Shown here: positions 9,215 to 17,780 of the stretch, piece after piece | Position numbering within the stretch: position 1 is the stretch's first letter | How the letters are laid out: the number at the start of each line of letters is the position of its first letter | Source: Fischerella sp. PCC 9431 | GTDB taxonomy: Bacteria; Cyanobacteriota; Cyanobacteriia; Cyanobacteriales; Nostocaceae | Direction: 5' to 3' | Assembly: GCF_000447295.1 (NCBI RefSeq) | Contig: NZ_KE650771.1 | Span: 5,601,559 to 5,665,558, forward strand | DNA: 64,000 nt | Notes under the pieces: generated by a model | The model's database searches: none | Told to the model about the DNA's origin: nothing | The model's input: the letters and a program-made list of their open reading frames with translations, nothing else | Made by a program: the position numbers and the translations under genes

Positions 9215-10630
9215 CTATAAAGGCAAATAAATAGTGAATGTAGACCCCTCACCAACCTTGCTAGTAACAGTGATGCTACCACCGTGTGCTTCAATAATGC
9301 GTTTGGCGATCGCCAATCCTAATCCCACTCCTTTACCTTTACGAGAGCGATCGCCTGTGTAGAATTGCTCAAAAATCCGGGGAAGATCGCTGTCTTTAAT
9401 TCCTTTACCTTGATCACGGATTGTAATAACAGCTTGTTTACCTTCTTTGTAGCCAGTGATAAATATCTCAGAGTTAGGGGCTGAGTGCTTAATGGCATTA
9501 TCTAGGAAATTGAGAAGGGCTTGTAATAATCTTTCTGAATCACCCTGGATTTGTAACTCAACTACATTTACCTGGGCGGAAATTTGCAAATTTTGCATTC
9601 GCGTTTCTACCGCTCTGACTGCACGGTTAATGAAACTAGAAAGCTGAAGACGTTGCTTTTCTAGGTGTGTCACTCCAGCTTCCAAGCGTCCTAAATCCAG
9701 TAAATCATCAATCAGGCGTGATAGTCGTTTGGTTTCGTCTTCTACGTTTTTCAAAAAGCGATCGCTCACACTTGGTTCTGCGATCGCGCCGTTACGCAAA
9801 GCTTCAACCGTCACCAATACATTACTAATCGGAGTCCGAAGTTCGTGAGACACATTTGCTAAAAATGCTCGGCGTTCCTGATCCAAGGAAGCCAAACGTT
9901 CACTCATGCGATTGAGTTCTGTTGCTAGCTGATCCAACTCGTTGCTTTGACGAATCTGTAGCTTATCGCCAAAATGTCCGCCACCCAGACGAATCGCAAA
10001 GTTTTTCATAATTTGAATCGGACGGGAAAGACTGCGCGCCAACCACTGACTGATGAAAGCACAAACTAAAAGCGTAAACAAAAGTGTACCCAGAACTGTC
10101 CAGATAACTGTGGCAAACTGGCGTTGAAATTGTTGTAAGGTAATAGACATTCGCAACACACCCAACAACCGACCATTATGGATGATTGGTTGGGCAATAA
10201 ATAGTCTATCGTCGTTGGACAAAACTCCTTTGGCTACACCTTGGAATTCTCGTTTTTCTAAAGCTGCATGTATTCCAGGTACTACTAGCCAGTTTTTTAC
10301 TTTTTGGTCTTGTTGAGGGTTAGATGAAGCTATAAGTATACCCTTATTGTCAAAAACTCTTAATGTGATAGTCTCAGCTGCACCATAACGCTGCACTATT
10401 TGCTGTACTCGTTGACGCTCATTATCTTCAAGCACCTCAGCAATACTTTCATTGATCGCAGTACTCCAGCTCCGCATTTCTACCTGCCTCGCTTTCATAA
10501 AGTAGGCGTAAAATGACCAAAGAATGTATCCTGCCATCAGCGAGGTTCCCAAAGCAGTCAGCAACAGATAAGTTGCTAAAAGCTTGGTATGAATAGAATT
10601 CCACTTTATTTTTGATAACCAACCCATCAT
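9215..10630 (-). CDS. Sensor histidine kinase (HAMP-HisKA-HATPase)
   Basis: This 471-residue two-component sensor has a transmembrane segment at about 17-37, a periplasmic sensory region of about 120 residues, a second transmembrane segment near 178-198, and a HAMP linker (about 200-250). HisKA follows with VSHELRTP, where the phospho-accepting His is near residue 262. The HATPase domain has N box NFLDNAIKHS, G1 IRDQGKGIKDSDL and G2 GKGVGLGLAIAKRIIEAHGG. Seven bases separate its start from the receiver-only gene upstream, so the pair is co-transcribed and the receiver is its likely first partner. The signal sensed cannot be read from sequence. Confidence 0.92.
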   Translation of the reverse strand: MMGWLSKIKWNSIHTKLLATYLLLTALGTSLMAGYILWSFYAYFMKARQVEMRSWSTAINESIAEVLEDNERQRVQQIVQRYGAAETITLRVFDNKGILIASSNPQQDQKVKNWLVVPGIHAALEKREFQGVAKGVLSNDDRLFIAQPIIHNGRLLGVLRMSITLQQFQRQFATVIWTVLGTLLFTLLVCAFISQWLARSLSRPIQIMKNFAIRLGGGHFGDKLQIRQSNELDQLATELNRMSERLASLDQERRAFLANVSHELRTPISNVLVTVEALRNGAIAEPSVSDRFLKNVEDETKRLSRLIDDLLDLGRLEAGVTHLEKQRLQLSSFINRAVRAVETRMQNLQISAQVNVVELQIQGDSERLLQALLNFLDNAIKHSAPNSEIFITGYKEGKQAVITIRDQGKGIKDSDLPRIFEQFYTGDRSRKGKGVGLGLAIAKRIIEAHGGSITVTSKVGEGSTFTIYLPL

Positions 10631-10637
10631 CTATCAG

Positions 10638-11012
10638 TTACGATTGCTTTTCAGCACGACGCCGCAACACTGCTTTGATACGTGCCAAAAGTTCGCGAGT
10701 ATTAAAGGGTTTTGTCACATAATCATCTGCTCCCGCCTCTAATCCCCATATTTTGTCCACATCTTGGTCTTTGGCAGTCAGCATCACAATTGGCACATCA
10801 GAAAATGCACGAATCCGCCAGCAAATTTCCATACCGTCAACTTCTGGCAACATCAAGTCTAACAAAATGACATCTGGCACTTGCTTGTGAAACTGTTTAA
10901 TTGCAGTCTGACCGTCTGCTGCTGTCGTTACCGTGTAGCCTTCTTTCTGCAAGCTATAAGAAAGACTTTCTCGCAAAGCTTCTTCGTCATCTACTAGTAA
11001 TACGTGGGGCAT
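10638..11012 (-). CDS. Response regulator, receiver domain only (OmpR-like, no DNA-binding domain)
   Basis: This 124-residue protein has acidic DD at residues 8-9, phospho-acceptor Asp52 in LLDLMLP, Thr in VMLTAKD and Lys in VTKPFNTRELLARI. The sequence resembles the receiver half of OmpR/PhoB regulators and includes the start of the usual linker (KAVLRRRAE). It then stops with no winged-helix domain. It is the first gene of a two-gene unit with the adjacent kinase. It may act by protein-protein contact or as a phosphorelay intermediate. No DNA-binding remnant is evident in the seven-base gap, so it is either a natural single-domain regulator or an old truncation. Confidence 0.88.
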   Translation of the reverse strand: MPHVLLVDDEEALRESLSYSLQKEGYTVTTAADGQTAIKQFHKQVPDVILLDLMLPEVDGMEICWRIRAFSDVPIVMLTAKDQDVDKIWGLEAGADDYVTKPFNTRELLARIKAVLRRRAEKQS

Positions 11013-11125
11013 AATTTCTTTGACGTGGATAATTTCTTTTATCGAAAATAATGATGTAATTTCATCTTGAAAACATTTTTATAATAACGCTGTTTATTGA
11101 TTTTAGATAATTTTAAGTATATTTA

Positions 11126-11527
11126 TTATGTACTTGATCCTAAAACTGCTGCCACTTGAGCAGCTAGTTTTTGAGCATTAAATGGTTTACTAATAACTCC
11201 TGTAACCCCCCATTCAATAAAATGACGTGTTTCTGCGGCACGTCCTTTAGCAGTTAAAAAAATCACAGGAATCTGCTTAGTAGTTGGATTGGCTTGTAAA
11301 TTTTTAAAGGTTGTCAAACCATCCATATCTGGCATCATTACATCTAAAAGAATGGCATCGGGGTGAGCAGTTTGAGCCAATAGTATTCCTTCACTTCCAC
11401 TTTTAGCGGTCAATACTTGCCAACCTCCCATGATCTCCAGACAGGTTTGAATTAATTTACGAATGTCATCTTCATCATCAATGACAAGGATTTGCTTGGC
11501 AGTCACTTTGCTTCGCTCCGAATTCAA
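11126..11527 (-). CDS. Single-domain response regulator
   Basis: This 133-residue receiver has DDEDD at residues 17-21, Asp62 in LLDVMMPDMDG, FLTAKG, and Lys in ISKPFNAQKLAAQV. No output domain is present. It is of the CheY-like type often used in cyanobacterial phosphorelays. It lies 113 bases upstream of the other receiver gene in the same direction, so one transcript could carry both regulators and the kinase. Its phosphodonor is unknown; the nearby kinase is a candidate only because of position. Confidence 0.88.
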   Translation of the reverse strand: MNSERSKVTAKQILVIDDEDDIRKLIQTCLEIMGGWQVLTAKSGSEGILLAQTAHPDAILLDVMMPDMDGLTTFKNLQANPTTKQIPVIFLTAKGRAAETRHFIEWGVTGVISKPFNAQKLAAQVAAVLGSST

Positions 11528-11605
11528 AATTCACGCATACTCTACGGAAAGGCTTGCGCCTACAAAATTCAAAATTTAAGTAAGTTATTTGTAACTACAT
11601 AGTTG

Positions 11606-11664
11606 ATATCTTGCATCAACCCCATGTCCCACCAATAAATAAATTTATTGACTAATAGCTAATA
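11606..11664. repeat. Half copy of the compound hairpin element
   Basis: The terminal sequence ATATCTTGCATCAACCCCAT is followed by one AATAAATAAATTTATT stem and the linker ACTAATAGCTAA. The same order is seen at the ends of the full elements at 12976-13261, 23311-23474 and 23509-23671. Only one stem is left, so this is a truncated copy. It lies in the 588-base gap 11528-12115, which has no gene. Confidence 0.6.
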
Positions 11665-11724
11665 CCAATTCTTAGTGAAGTTGCTCCCGAATTTTACCCC
11701 TCCCCAAACCTCCCCTTGCGAAGG

Positions 11725-11935
11725 CTACGGTGTACACACAAGTCAAATCGAAAATCTTCAAGCTGAACCAATATCCCGCCTAGAACTAAAGTTCCAGGCT
11801 AATAGCTTAAGTCCACTTCATGGACTAAATCGAATTTCTCTATGAGTCCTCTTTAGAGGACTTTCGCTATTAGACTCGGAATTTATTCCGAGGCGATAAA
11901 GATGCGCTCAACCTAGATTTGTGTTTACACCGTAG
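11725..11935. mobile_element. MITE-like element with CTACGGTGTACACAC ends and a four-hairpin core
   Basis: The inverted ends CTACGGTGTACACACAA (from 11725) and TTGTGTTTACACCGTAG (to 11935) enclose four successive hairpins. Stem 1 is near 11779-11797 (one mismatch), stem 2 AGTCCA/TGGACT near 11809-11825, stem 3 AGTCCTCT/AGAGGACT near 11845-11862, and stem 4 CTCGGAAT/ATTCCGAG near 11874-11892. CCTTGCGAAGG (11714-11724) and CCTTACGAAGG (11936-11946) flank it. These could be an 11-bp target duplication, but the sequence is itself palindromic and could instead extend the inverted repeat. A single end copy occurs at 23721-23736. Confidence 0.6.
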
Positions 11936-11987
11936 CCTTACGAAGGAGAGGGTCTTTGTATGCGTCTTCATATTAAATTGGTATAAA

Positions 11988-12094
11988 GTCAGATAAATCT
12001 AACTAAGACAGTGTTTGAGTCCGTTAAAACTGACTTATGCTATTAGCCTGACCAATTAATTCTAAGGCGAGATATGAAGTTGGTGCAAAATATC
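11988..12094. repeat. Degenerate compound hairpin element
   Basis: The order of parts matches the copy at 23311-23474: stem 3 (AGTCAGATAAATCTAACT), a linker, stem 2 (AGTCCGTTAAAACTGACT), TATGCTATTAG, stem 1, then a tail like the GGGATATGGGGTTGGTGCAAGATAT end. Each stem has mismatches, so this copy appears to be decaying. Confidence 0.6.
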
Positions 12095-12115
12095 AGATAG
12101 AGCATATTAAATTTA

Positions 12116-12466
12116 TTAGTCTATATTCCAGTAATAACTATCAGGAATTGTGACCACTACTCTTTTCAAACGATGTAAAGCATCATGACAAATTGCCAGA
12201 GGAGCAGTTTTAGCATAAGTCCTTTTCTCTTTATCAAAGCTGACCGCAAAGGGTAGACCAGGAAAAGCATTAGACTCAGAACGATAAATTTCAAAGTAAG
12301 CAGACTCAGATTTTTCCAAAGCACAGACAACTAACTCTAAAGCAGCCTTAATATCTGTGGAATATGGACGTAAAGGCAAATTAAATTGTTCAGATACAAC
12401 CCGGTCTAAATCTCCTAGAGAATTCAACTCAATAGTTGCAGTACTGTAATGTGTTGTAATGTTCAT
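12116..12466 (-). CDS. Hypothetical protein
   Basis: This 116-residue protein is not recognised. It starts at ATG 12466, has no signal peptide or membrane segment, and shows mixed alpha/beta composition with several aromatic residues near the C-terminus (DSYYWNID). Codon use and the absence of repeats argue that it is a real gene, even though both flanks are repeat DNA. It has no operon partner: the nearest genes are the single-domain regulator 588 bases away and the DUF389 gene almost 1 kb away. Confidence 0.55.
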   Translation of the reverse strand: MNITTHYSTATIELNSLGDLDRVVSEQFNLPLRPYSTDIKAALELVVCALEKSESAYFEIYRSESNAFPGLPFAVSFDKEKRTYAKTAPLAICHDALHRLKRVVVTIPDSYYWNID

Positions 12467-12643
12467 TTTCTACTTGCTTGAATTTAGCTGCAACAAGATA
12501 TTAGATTACTCAAATCTCAAGATATAGAGAAAAAGTGGAAAACTCGTGTAGAGATATATAATTACCAAAAACATGACCTGAGAAAGTAATCAAGCTTTTC
12601 AAAAAAGCAAATAGACATTTTGCTTACATTATCTACTAAAACA

Positions 12644-12895
12644 AGTGCGTGATTTACCGAAATGAGTGCGTGATTTACCGAAATGAGAAGGTAAAAAGCC
12701 ATTTCAAGAACTAGATATGGCGTTTTACTTGCGTGATCTACCGAAATGAGTGCGTGATCTACTGAAATGAGAAGGTAGAAAGCCATTTCAAGAACTAGAT
12801 ATGGCATTTCAAGAACTAGATATGGCATTTTACTTGCGTGATTTACTGAAATGAGAAGGTAGAAAGCCATTTCGAGAACTAGATATGGCATTTTG
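12644..12895. repeat. Tandem array of twelve 21-bp units of three types
   Basis: Twelve consecutive 21-base units can be read without slippage. Type X is AGTGCGTGATTTACCGAAAT+G, type Y is AGAAGGTAGAAAGCCATTTC+A, and type Z is AGAACTAGATATGGCATTTT+A. The order is X X Y Z X X Y Z Z X Y Z, giving a partial 63- or 84-base higher-order structure. The unit length is exactly seven codons, so long but meaningless ORFs run through it. Arrays of different sequence with the same period lie at 36901-37152 and 52337-52559. Confidence 0.85.
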
Positions 12896-12975
12896 CCTAC
12901 TAAATTGGAATTGTTATTATTTCTTTTTCCTAAACACGCTAGTAGGGTACGTTATGGCTTTAGCCTAACTGATAG

Positions 12976-13261
12976 ATATCTTGCACCAACCCGATATCCC
13001 AATACGGTTCGGTTAAGAATTTTTCGTCATAATTTTGAGATTGTAGAGACGCGATTTATCGCGTCTCTGGTGGATTTAAATACAATCGGTTTGTCTTATC
13101 CGAACCGTATTGCCCGATATCCCGCCTCAGAATTAATTCTGAGGCTAATAGCATAAGTCCGTTAAAACGGACTCAAAGATTTTCCTAGTCAGATTTATCT
13201 GACTTTAGCTATTAGCCAATAAATTTATTTATTGGCGGGATATGGGGTTGATGCAAGATAT
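12976..13261. repeat. Compound four-hairpin element, interrupted by a nested MITE
   Basis: The terminal inverted sequences ATATCTTGCACCAACCC (12976) and GGGTTGATGCAAGATAT (to 13261; one mismatched position) bound four stems. Stem 1 is CCTCAGAATT/AATTCTGAGG (13125-13144), stem 2 AGTCCGTT/AACGGACT (13156-13173), stem 3 AGTCAGAT/ATCTGACT (13187-13204), and stem 4 CCAATAAA/TTTATTGG (13216-13235). The linkers CTAATAGCATA and TTAGCTATTAG are shared with other copies. The left end is split by the element at 13000-13112. Removing that element and one 10-base duplicate restores a copy of about 163 bases, the size of the one at 23311-23474. Confidence 0.75.
13000..13112. mobile_element. MITE-like element with CAATACGGTTC ends and 10-bp duplication
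   Basis: The inverted ends CAATACGGTTCGG and CCGAACCGTATTG are perfect. The flanking sequence CCCGATATCC is present on both sides (12990-12999 and 13113-13122), as expected for a 10-bp target-site duplication. The interior has a GTAGAGACGCG palindrome (13043-13068) and no ORF. A second member with the same ends is at 37233-37369. There is no transposase in the window. Confidence 0.75.
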
Positions 13262-13338
13262 GATTTAACGCACCATTTATATACTTTTGTAGGATGTGTT
13301 GTCACACAGTGGAATGCACTGCATCATCCAATGATTTT

Positions 13339-13374
13339 GGGTGCGTTAGGACGTTCCGTCCATAACGCACCCTA
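13339..13374. repeat. GGGTGCGTTA...TAACGCACCC hairpin repeat
   Basis: The arms GGGTGCGTTA and TAACGCACCC enclose a smaller GGACG/CGTCC hairpin. The same family is seen at 8684-8713. It may act as a terminator or be a mobile repeat. The rest of the 13262-13430 stretch shows nothing coding. Confidence 0.6.
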
Positions 13375-13430
13375 CGAAATTCTTAACTGTAAGTACCTAC
13401 GCATAAATATTTAGACATTTTTCAAACTAA

Positions 13431-15278
13431 CTAAAACGCTGTATTCCTCTTCTGTTCCCTGTTCCCTATTCCCTGTTCCCTTTGAACTATTTTTAATCTC
13501 AGATTAACACTTCGCGGTTGTTCTTTATCTGTTGATTTTCTTGGAGTATTAATAATTTTATCTGTAGGAATCTGCCATTTAGAAACTAAGTATTTTTTAA
13601 TTGCTTCCAGTCTTTGGAGAATAAATTTATTAGATTTTTCTCCGGTATAATCGCTAATTAATTCTAAATGCAAAGTAGGCTGCTGTTGCATTATTTGTCC
13701 GACTCTATCAAGTAGCTTTGTGCTAACTGTTGGTAATTCTGCACTATCGGGTGCAAAAGTTATTACCCCTTGAGAAACAGAAATTCTTCGCATTCTCACT
13801 TTTGCTGTCGGAAAATTCAGCCTATTAAGAATATTTTCAGTCAATAAAATGTTTGCATCTCTATCGATTGTACGTTCACTAAGATATGTAATATTTATAC
13901 CAAGTGGTTCTATTTCACTTGTTGTCACCTCATAGCCCAATAACTGGGCTGGTGGTGGAAGTCTGAGATTTTGTAATGCTGCTGAGATGGTTTCAAAAAA
14001 AGCAACTTGTGTTTCTGCTACGCTTGGAGGTTGTTTTGGCTGAGTTTGTTGTTCGATAATGTTTGTCACTGCCAATTTAGTGATAATGTCACTGTTGGCT
14101 GTGGGAATTTCAATTAATTGTAGAGCTATATCATCTGGCTTTTTTTTGAGATGAGAGGCGACTAATTGCACAAATTGATTTTTTTCTGCTGGCGTGTAAA
14201 ATTTACTCGTAAACACGCGCATTTGCATTACTAACTTACCATTTCGCTCTTGAGTGAGAAAGTTACCAATATCAGAACGAGGTGTACCATCAGGAAAGTT
14301 AGCAAATTTCTGTCGCCAAATTTCTGTTCCTGCTTTTAATATTTGGTTATTTTGTTGTTTTTCGCTTATTTCTTGCTGTAGCTGTGTCAATGATTGACTA
14401 AGGGGAAAAAGTAGAGTTAGGACTGGAATTAAAATGACAATAAAGCGACTAGGAAGACTACCGATCGCTTTTAAACGATTTGATGCTGGAAACTGTTCTA
14501 AAAATGATTGTATTCTGTGACTTTCGGAGTGCTGATAATGCCATTCTCGCATTTGAGAACGGACAGATGGTGTATCAATTCTGATTAATAAAAACACCAC
14601 CATTGCCATTAAAGTAATTGCAGTGAGATTCGTTAAAAATAGCAAACCTCCTCCACGGGCAATTTGTAAGCCATCTAACCAGTTCAGACTAGCTGCAATC
14701 CCAACTCCATAACCTACCACACATAAAGGTGGCATCAGTGCTACAGCAATTGCTACTCCTGGAATTGAGGTGACAACCCCTTTCGGTTCTTTGCAGGTAG
14801 AAACAGCAGCTAAAGCCCCGGAAAATAGGGCGATCACTAAATCTAGGACATTGGGGCGTGTGCGGGCTGCAATTTCGGCTGTGAGTTCCTTAAATGGTAA
14901 AAGTCCCACTAATACAAAGGCAAAGGTGATGGCAACCAGACAACTTAGGATAAGGTTAATAATGGCACGTACTGCTAAAACTAAATCTCCTGCTGCAAAT
15001 GCCAAACCATTGGCAAGAATTGTTCCCATCAAAGGAGAAATTAACATTGCCCCAATAATAACTGCGGGGCTATTGATTACTAAACCTAAAGTAGCAACAC
15101 CTGCCGCAAAAATGACTTGTAGCCAATAATTTATATCTTGTAGCGTTACCGATCGCAATAAATCACAGTAGATTTGTTCTTTACGAACTTCAGTAATACC
15201 TAAATTAGCAGTTAACCAATCTCGACATTGATTAATCCGATTCTTTTTAGTGTCATTTGCTTGCCCAAACTTAGCCAT
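13431..15278 (-). CDS. DUF389 membrane protein fused to an OmpA-like domain
   Basis: This is a 615-residue protein. A short cytoplasmic N-terminus is followed by a DUF389 membrane core (about 45-235), rich in small and hydrophobic residues (GAMLISPLMGTILANGLAFA, GVAIAVALMPPLCVVGYG). One more transmembrane segment lies near 290-310. The C-terminal half is soluble. Residues about 500-600 resemble an OmpA-type peptidoglycan-binding domain (ITFAPDSAEL ... LELISDYTGEKSN ... LQRLEAIKKYLV). DUF389 has no firm biochemical function that I know of. The last 15 or so residues (REQGIGNREQKRN) are encoded by a GTTCCCT/ATTCCCT repeat, so the C-terminus has been extended by repeat DNA. It stands as a single gene. 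Confidence 0.8.
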   Translation of the reverse strand: MAKFGQANDTKKNRINQCRDWLTANLGITEVRKEQIYCDLLRSVTLQDINYWLQVIFAAGVATLGLVINSPAVIIGAMLISPLMGTILANGLAFAAGDLVLAVRAIINLILSCLVAITFAFVLVGLLPFKELTAEIAARTRPNVLDLVIALFSGALAAVSTCKEPKGVVTSIPGVAIAVALMPPLCVVGYGVGIAASLNWLDGLQIARGGGLLFLTNLTAITLMAMVVFLLIRIDTPSVRSQMREWHYQHSESHRIQSFLEQFPASNRLKAIGSLPSRFIVILIPVLTLLFPLSQSLTQLQQEISEKQQNNQILKAGTEIWRQKFANFPDGTPRSDIGNFLTQERNGKLVMQMRVFTSKFYTPAEKNQFVQLVASHLKKKPDDIALQLIEIPTANSDIITKLAVTNIIEQQTQPKQPPSVAETQVAFFETISAALQNLRLPPPAQLLGYEVTTSEIEPLGINITYLSERTIDRDANILLTENILNRLNFPTAKVRMRRISVSQGVITFAPDSAELPTVSTKLLDRVGQIMQQQPTLHLELISDYTGEKSNKFILQRLEAIKKYLVSKWQIPTDKIINTPRKSTDKEQPRSVNLRLKIVQREQGIGNREQKRNTAF

Positions 15279-15589
15279 AATTTTCCTTGCCAGTTAAGTA
15301 AAGCCTAACTTTCACACTACAAGCCTAAAGTATGTCGTTTTTTGGATATTAATAGCGGTTTTGAGAAAAAGCAAAAAGTTAATTTACAGCAGATTTCAGG
15401 TAAATGAGGTACAAATTTTAAAAACAAAGCCATATACCAAGAGACTTTCAAACCTGTTCCCCGTTCCCTGTTCCCCGTTCCCTGTTCCCCGTTCCCTGCT
15501 GTAAATATAGACACTACGCTAATGCTTTTTAGTCAACCGTATAAAACCGAAAAATATTGTAATCAGAATAACTAAAAATATAAATAAAT
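15279..15589. repeat. Intergenic region with GTTCCCC/GTTCCCT heptamer array
   Basis: This 311-base gap lies between divergent genes. Positions 15456-15497 are six perfect 7-base units alternating GTTCCCC and GTTCCCT. The AT-rich 15540-15589 stretch precedes the hybrid kinase and may hold its promoter. No credible gene is present. Confidence 0.7.
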
Positions 15590-17695
15590 ATGCAAAAATT
15601 GATGCTTTTCCGCCTAAAACGCTATTGCGTTCCTATTCTAACGGTTTTACTCGCACTATTACTTACACAATTGTTACAACTGCTGCATAAGTTAAGTGTT
15701 TATCCGCTATTTTTTGCTGCTGTCATGATCAGTTCTTGGTATGGCGGCTTAGAATTGGGGCTACTAGCAACTATTTTGTCTGCTTTTGCTTGCGCCTATT
15801 TCTTTTTAGCCCCTGTTTATTCCCTGACTGTAATTGGTTTTAATATAGTTGGGCTAGGTCAGTTTGTGCTTGTGTCAATGCTGATCAGCATCTTAAATCA
15901 GATGTTACGTTCTGCTCAACGGCAAGCTACTATTAATGAGCAACAAGCCCAACGCAATTACGATCGCCTGCGTCAAAGCCAAGAAAAACTCCGTCAAAGT
16001 GAAGAACGCTACCGTTTATTTGTAGAAGGTGTGAGAGAATACGCAATTTTTATACTAGATGCCAACGGTTTGATTGTAAGCTGGAATATTGGCGCCGAGC
16101 GTATTTTAGGCTATCGAGAAGCAGAAATTATTGGTCAGCATTTCCGATTAATTTTTACACCAGATGCGATTAAGCGGGGATTACCTGAGCAAATATTAAC
16201 AATAGCAGCAAAGAAAGGTTTTACTAAGAATAATCGCTGTCACATTCGTAAAGATGGCACATCTTTTTGGGCGCATTGTGCGATCGCGCCTTTACAAGAT
16301 GAAAATGGAAATCTGCGTGGTTTCTCTAAAATTATGCAAGACATCACAGAACGTAAACGAGCTGAGGAAGAACGCAATCAGCTATTATTACGTGAACAAG
16401 CCGCACGCACTGAAGCAGAAGCTGCAAATCGTTCCAAGGATGATTTTTTAGCGATCGTCTCCCATGAATTACGCACCCCCATGACTGCAATCTTAGGATG
16501 GATTGGGATGTTGCAAACAGGAAGACTGGATGAAGCCAGAGTCAAGGATGCGATCGAAACAATTGAGCGCAATGCTAATTTGCAGATGCAACTTATTGAA
16601 GATTTACTAGATATTTCACGTATTGTCCAGGGGAATCTTTCACTAAATTTTGACTCGGTTGATCTAGCGGAAGTGATTGCAGCTGCAATAGAAGTTGTCC
16701 AACCAACAGCAGATGATAAAGCAATTCAACTAGAATCTGTGGTTGATACTTCCTTGGACTCTATTTGGGGTGACCCAGAACGTTTGCAACAAGTTGTGTT
16801 AAATCTACTTTCCAATGCCATCAAGTTTACACCCCAGGGTGGACGAGTCGAAGTGCGGTTGTCGAAGTTAGGGGGACACGGGGGACAAGGGAGCAGGGAG
16901 CGGGGAGCGGGGAGAATAACCAATCCCCTTTCCCCAATCCCCAATCCCCAATCCCCAATCCCCAATCCCCAATCCCCAATCCCTTATGTCCAAATTCAGG
17001 TGAGTGACACGGGTAAAGGTATCAGTCCTGATTTTTTGCCTTATGTTTTTGAGCGTTTTCGTCAGGCTGATAGTACAAGTACAAGGTCAAATAAGGGGTT
17101 AGGTTTAGGACTGGCGATCGCACGTCATTTGGTAGAATTACATGGCGGTACTATTGATGCAGAAAGTCAGGGAATTGGACAAGGAGCAACGTTTACAGTC
17201 AAATTACCGCTTTTTGATGTTTCTACATTCAAGGGTACTCAGACAAATAATGGTAATCAAATACAGCCGCCAATTGTTGGAGAACAAGCAGTAGCATCAG
17301 ATAATTCTCCCAGGCTTGATGGTTTGCGTGTCCTCGTCGTGGATGATGAAGCGGATGTACGAGAATGGATTCGCACAGTTTTGCAAGCAAGTGGTGCAGA
17401 AGTTATTGCTGTTGACTCAACAGGGGCGGCGTTGGCAGTGATTGAACAATCCAAACCAGATATACTAGTGAGTGATATCGGGATGCCAAACGAAGATGGC
17501 TACACCCTTATCCGTAAAATTAGGGAAAAAGAATTAGAAGAAGGTGGCATGATTCCGGCTTTAGCACTAACCGGATATGCCAGAGAAGATGATTCTAGAG
17601 AAGCAATGAGAGCAGGTTTCCAATTACACGTAGCAAAACCAGTGCGAGCAGATGAATTAGTGGCGATCGCTGCTCAACTTGCCATTTTACGTTAA
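15590..17695 (+). CDS. Hybrid sensor histidine kinase (DUF4118-PAS-HisKA-HATPase-REC)
   Basis: This is a 701-residue protein. The N-terminal DUF4118/KdpD-like membrane unit (about 12-105, three to four segments) is followed by a coiled coil and a PAS domain (about 145-260, YRLFVEGVREYAIFILD). HisKA has VSHELRTPMTAILGW with His near 292. HATPase has NLLSNAIKFTPQGG, VSDTGKGI and GLGLGLAIARHLVELHGG. A C-terminal receiver (about 580-700) has phospho-Asp near 628 in LVSDIGMP. Between the N and G1 boxes of the ATPase lie about 39 extra residues (about 427-465) encoded by short repeats. A perfect palindrome follows the stop. Phosphorelay signalling is clear; the signal and the final output are unknown. 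Confidence 0.92.
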   Translation: MQKLMLFRLKRYCVPILTVLLALLLTQLLQLLHKLSVYPLFFAAVMISSWYGGLELGLLATILSAFACAYFFLAPVYSLTVIGFNIVGLGQFVLVSMLISILNQMLRSAQRQATINEQQAQRNYDRLRQSQEKLRQSEERYRLFVEGVREYAIFILDANGLIVSWNIGAERILGYREAEIIGQHFRLIFTPDAIKRGLPEQILTIAAKKGFTKNNRCHIRKDGTSFWAHCAIAPLQDENGNLRGFSKIMQDITERKRAEEERNQLLLREQAARTEAEAANRSKDDFLAIVSHELRTPMTAILGWIGMLQTGRLDEARVKDAIETIERNANLQMQLIEDLLDISRIVQGNLSLNFDSVDLAEVIAAAIEVVQPTADDKAIQLESVVDTSLDSIWGDPERLQQVVLNLLSNAIKFTPQGGRVEVRLSKLGGHGGQGSRERGAGRITNPLSPIPNPQSPIPNPQSPIPYVQIQVSDTGKGISPDFLPYVFERFRQADSTSTRSNKGLGLGLAIARHLVELHGGTIDAESQGIGQGATFTVKLPLFDVSTFKGTQTNNGNQIQPPIVGEQAVASDNSPRLDGLRVLVVDDEADVREWIRTVLQASGAEVIAVDSTGAALAVIEQSKPDILVSDIGMPNEDGYTLIRKIREKELEEGGMIPALALTGYAREDDSREAMRAGFQLHVAKPVRADELVAIAAQLAILR
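16868..16984 (+). repeat. In-frame short-repeat insertion in the kinase ATPase domain
   Basis: A G-rich block (GGGGGACACGGGGGACAAGG and GGGAGCGGGG units) is followed by seven or so CCAATCC heptamers. The whole segment is 117 bases, a multiple of three, and encodes Gly/Arg then Pro/Asn/Ser/Ile-rich sequence (PIPNPQS repeated). It falls between the N box and the G1 box, where other kinases have only a short connection. Confidence 0.8.
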
Positions 17696-17714
17696 TCAGG
17701 ATACACATAAATTT

Positions 17715-17742
17715 GTAGAGACGCGAAATTTCGCGTCTCTAC
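17715..17742. terminator. Perfect 28-bp palindrome between convergent genes
   Basis: GTAGAGACGCGAAA and its exact complement form a 14-bp stem with no loop spacer. It lies 20 bases past the hybrid kinase stop and 38 bases before the convergent EamA gene stop, so it could terminate both. It belongs to the GTAGAGACGCG family. The stem is strong, but no T-run follows; the terminator role is inferred from position. Confidence 0.55.
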
Positions 17743-17780
17743 ATCCGAATTCATACCGCAATTCAGCAACGCCAATAAAT

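Noticed and set aside
12562..12891. 109-codon frame on the minus strand with repeated MPYLVLEM blocks
   Set aside because: It is the translation of the 21-bp array; its length follows from the repeat period and it lacks a start signal.
12644..12895. Possible CRISPR array
   Set aside because: The units are contiguous with no spacers of unique sequence, and no cas gene is present. The same holds for the arrays at 36901-37152 and 52337-52559.
12893..13414. Short plus-strand frames at 12893-13156 and 13232-13414
   Set aside because: They run through the compound element, the MITE and the GGGTGCGTTA hairpin; all sequence there is repeat.
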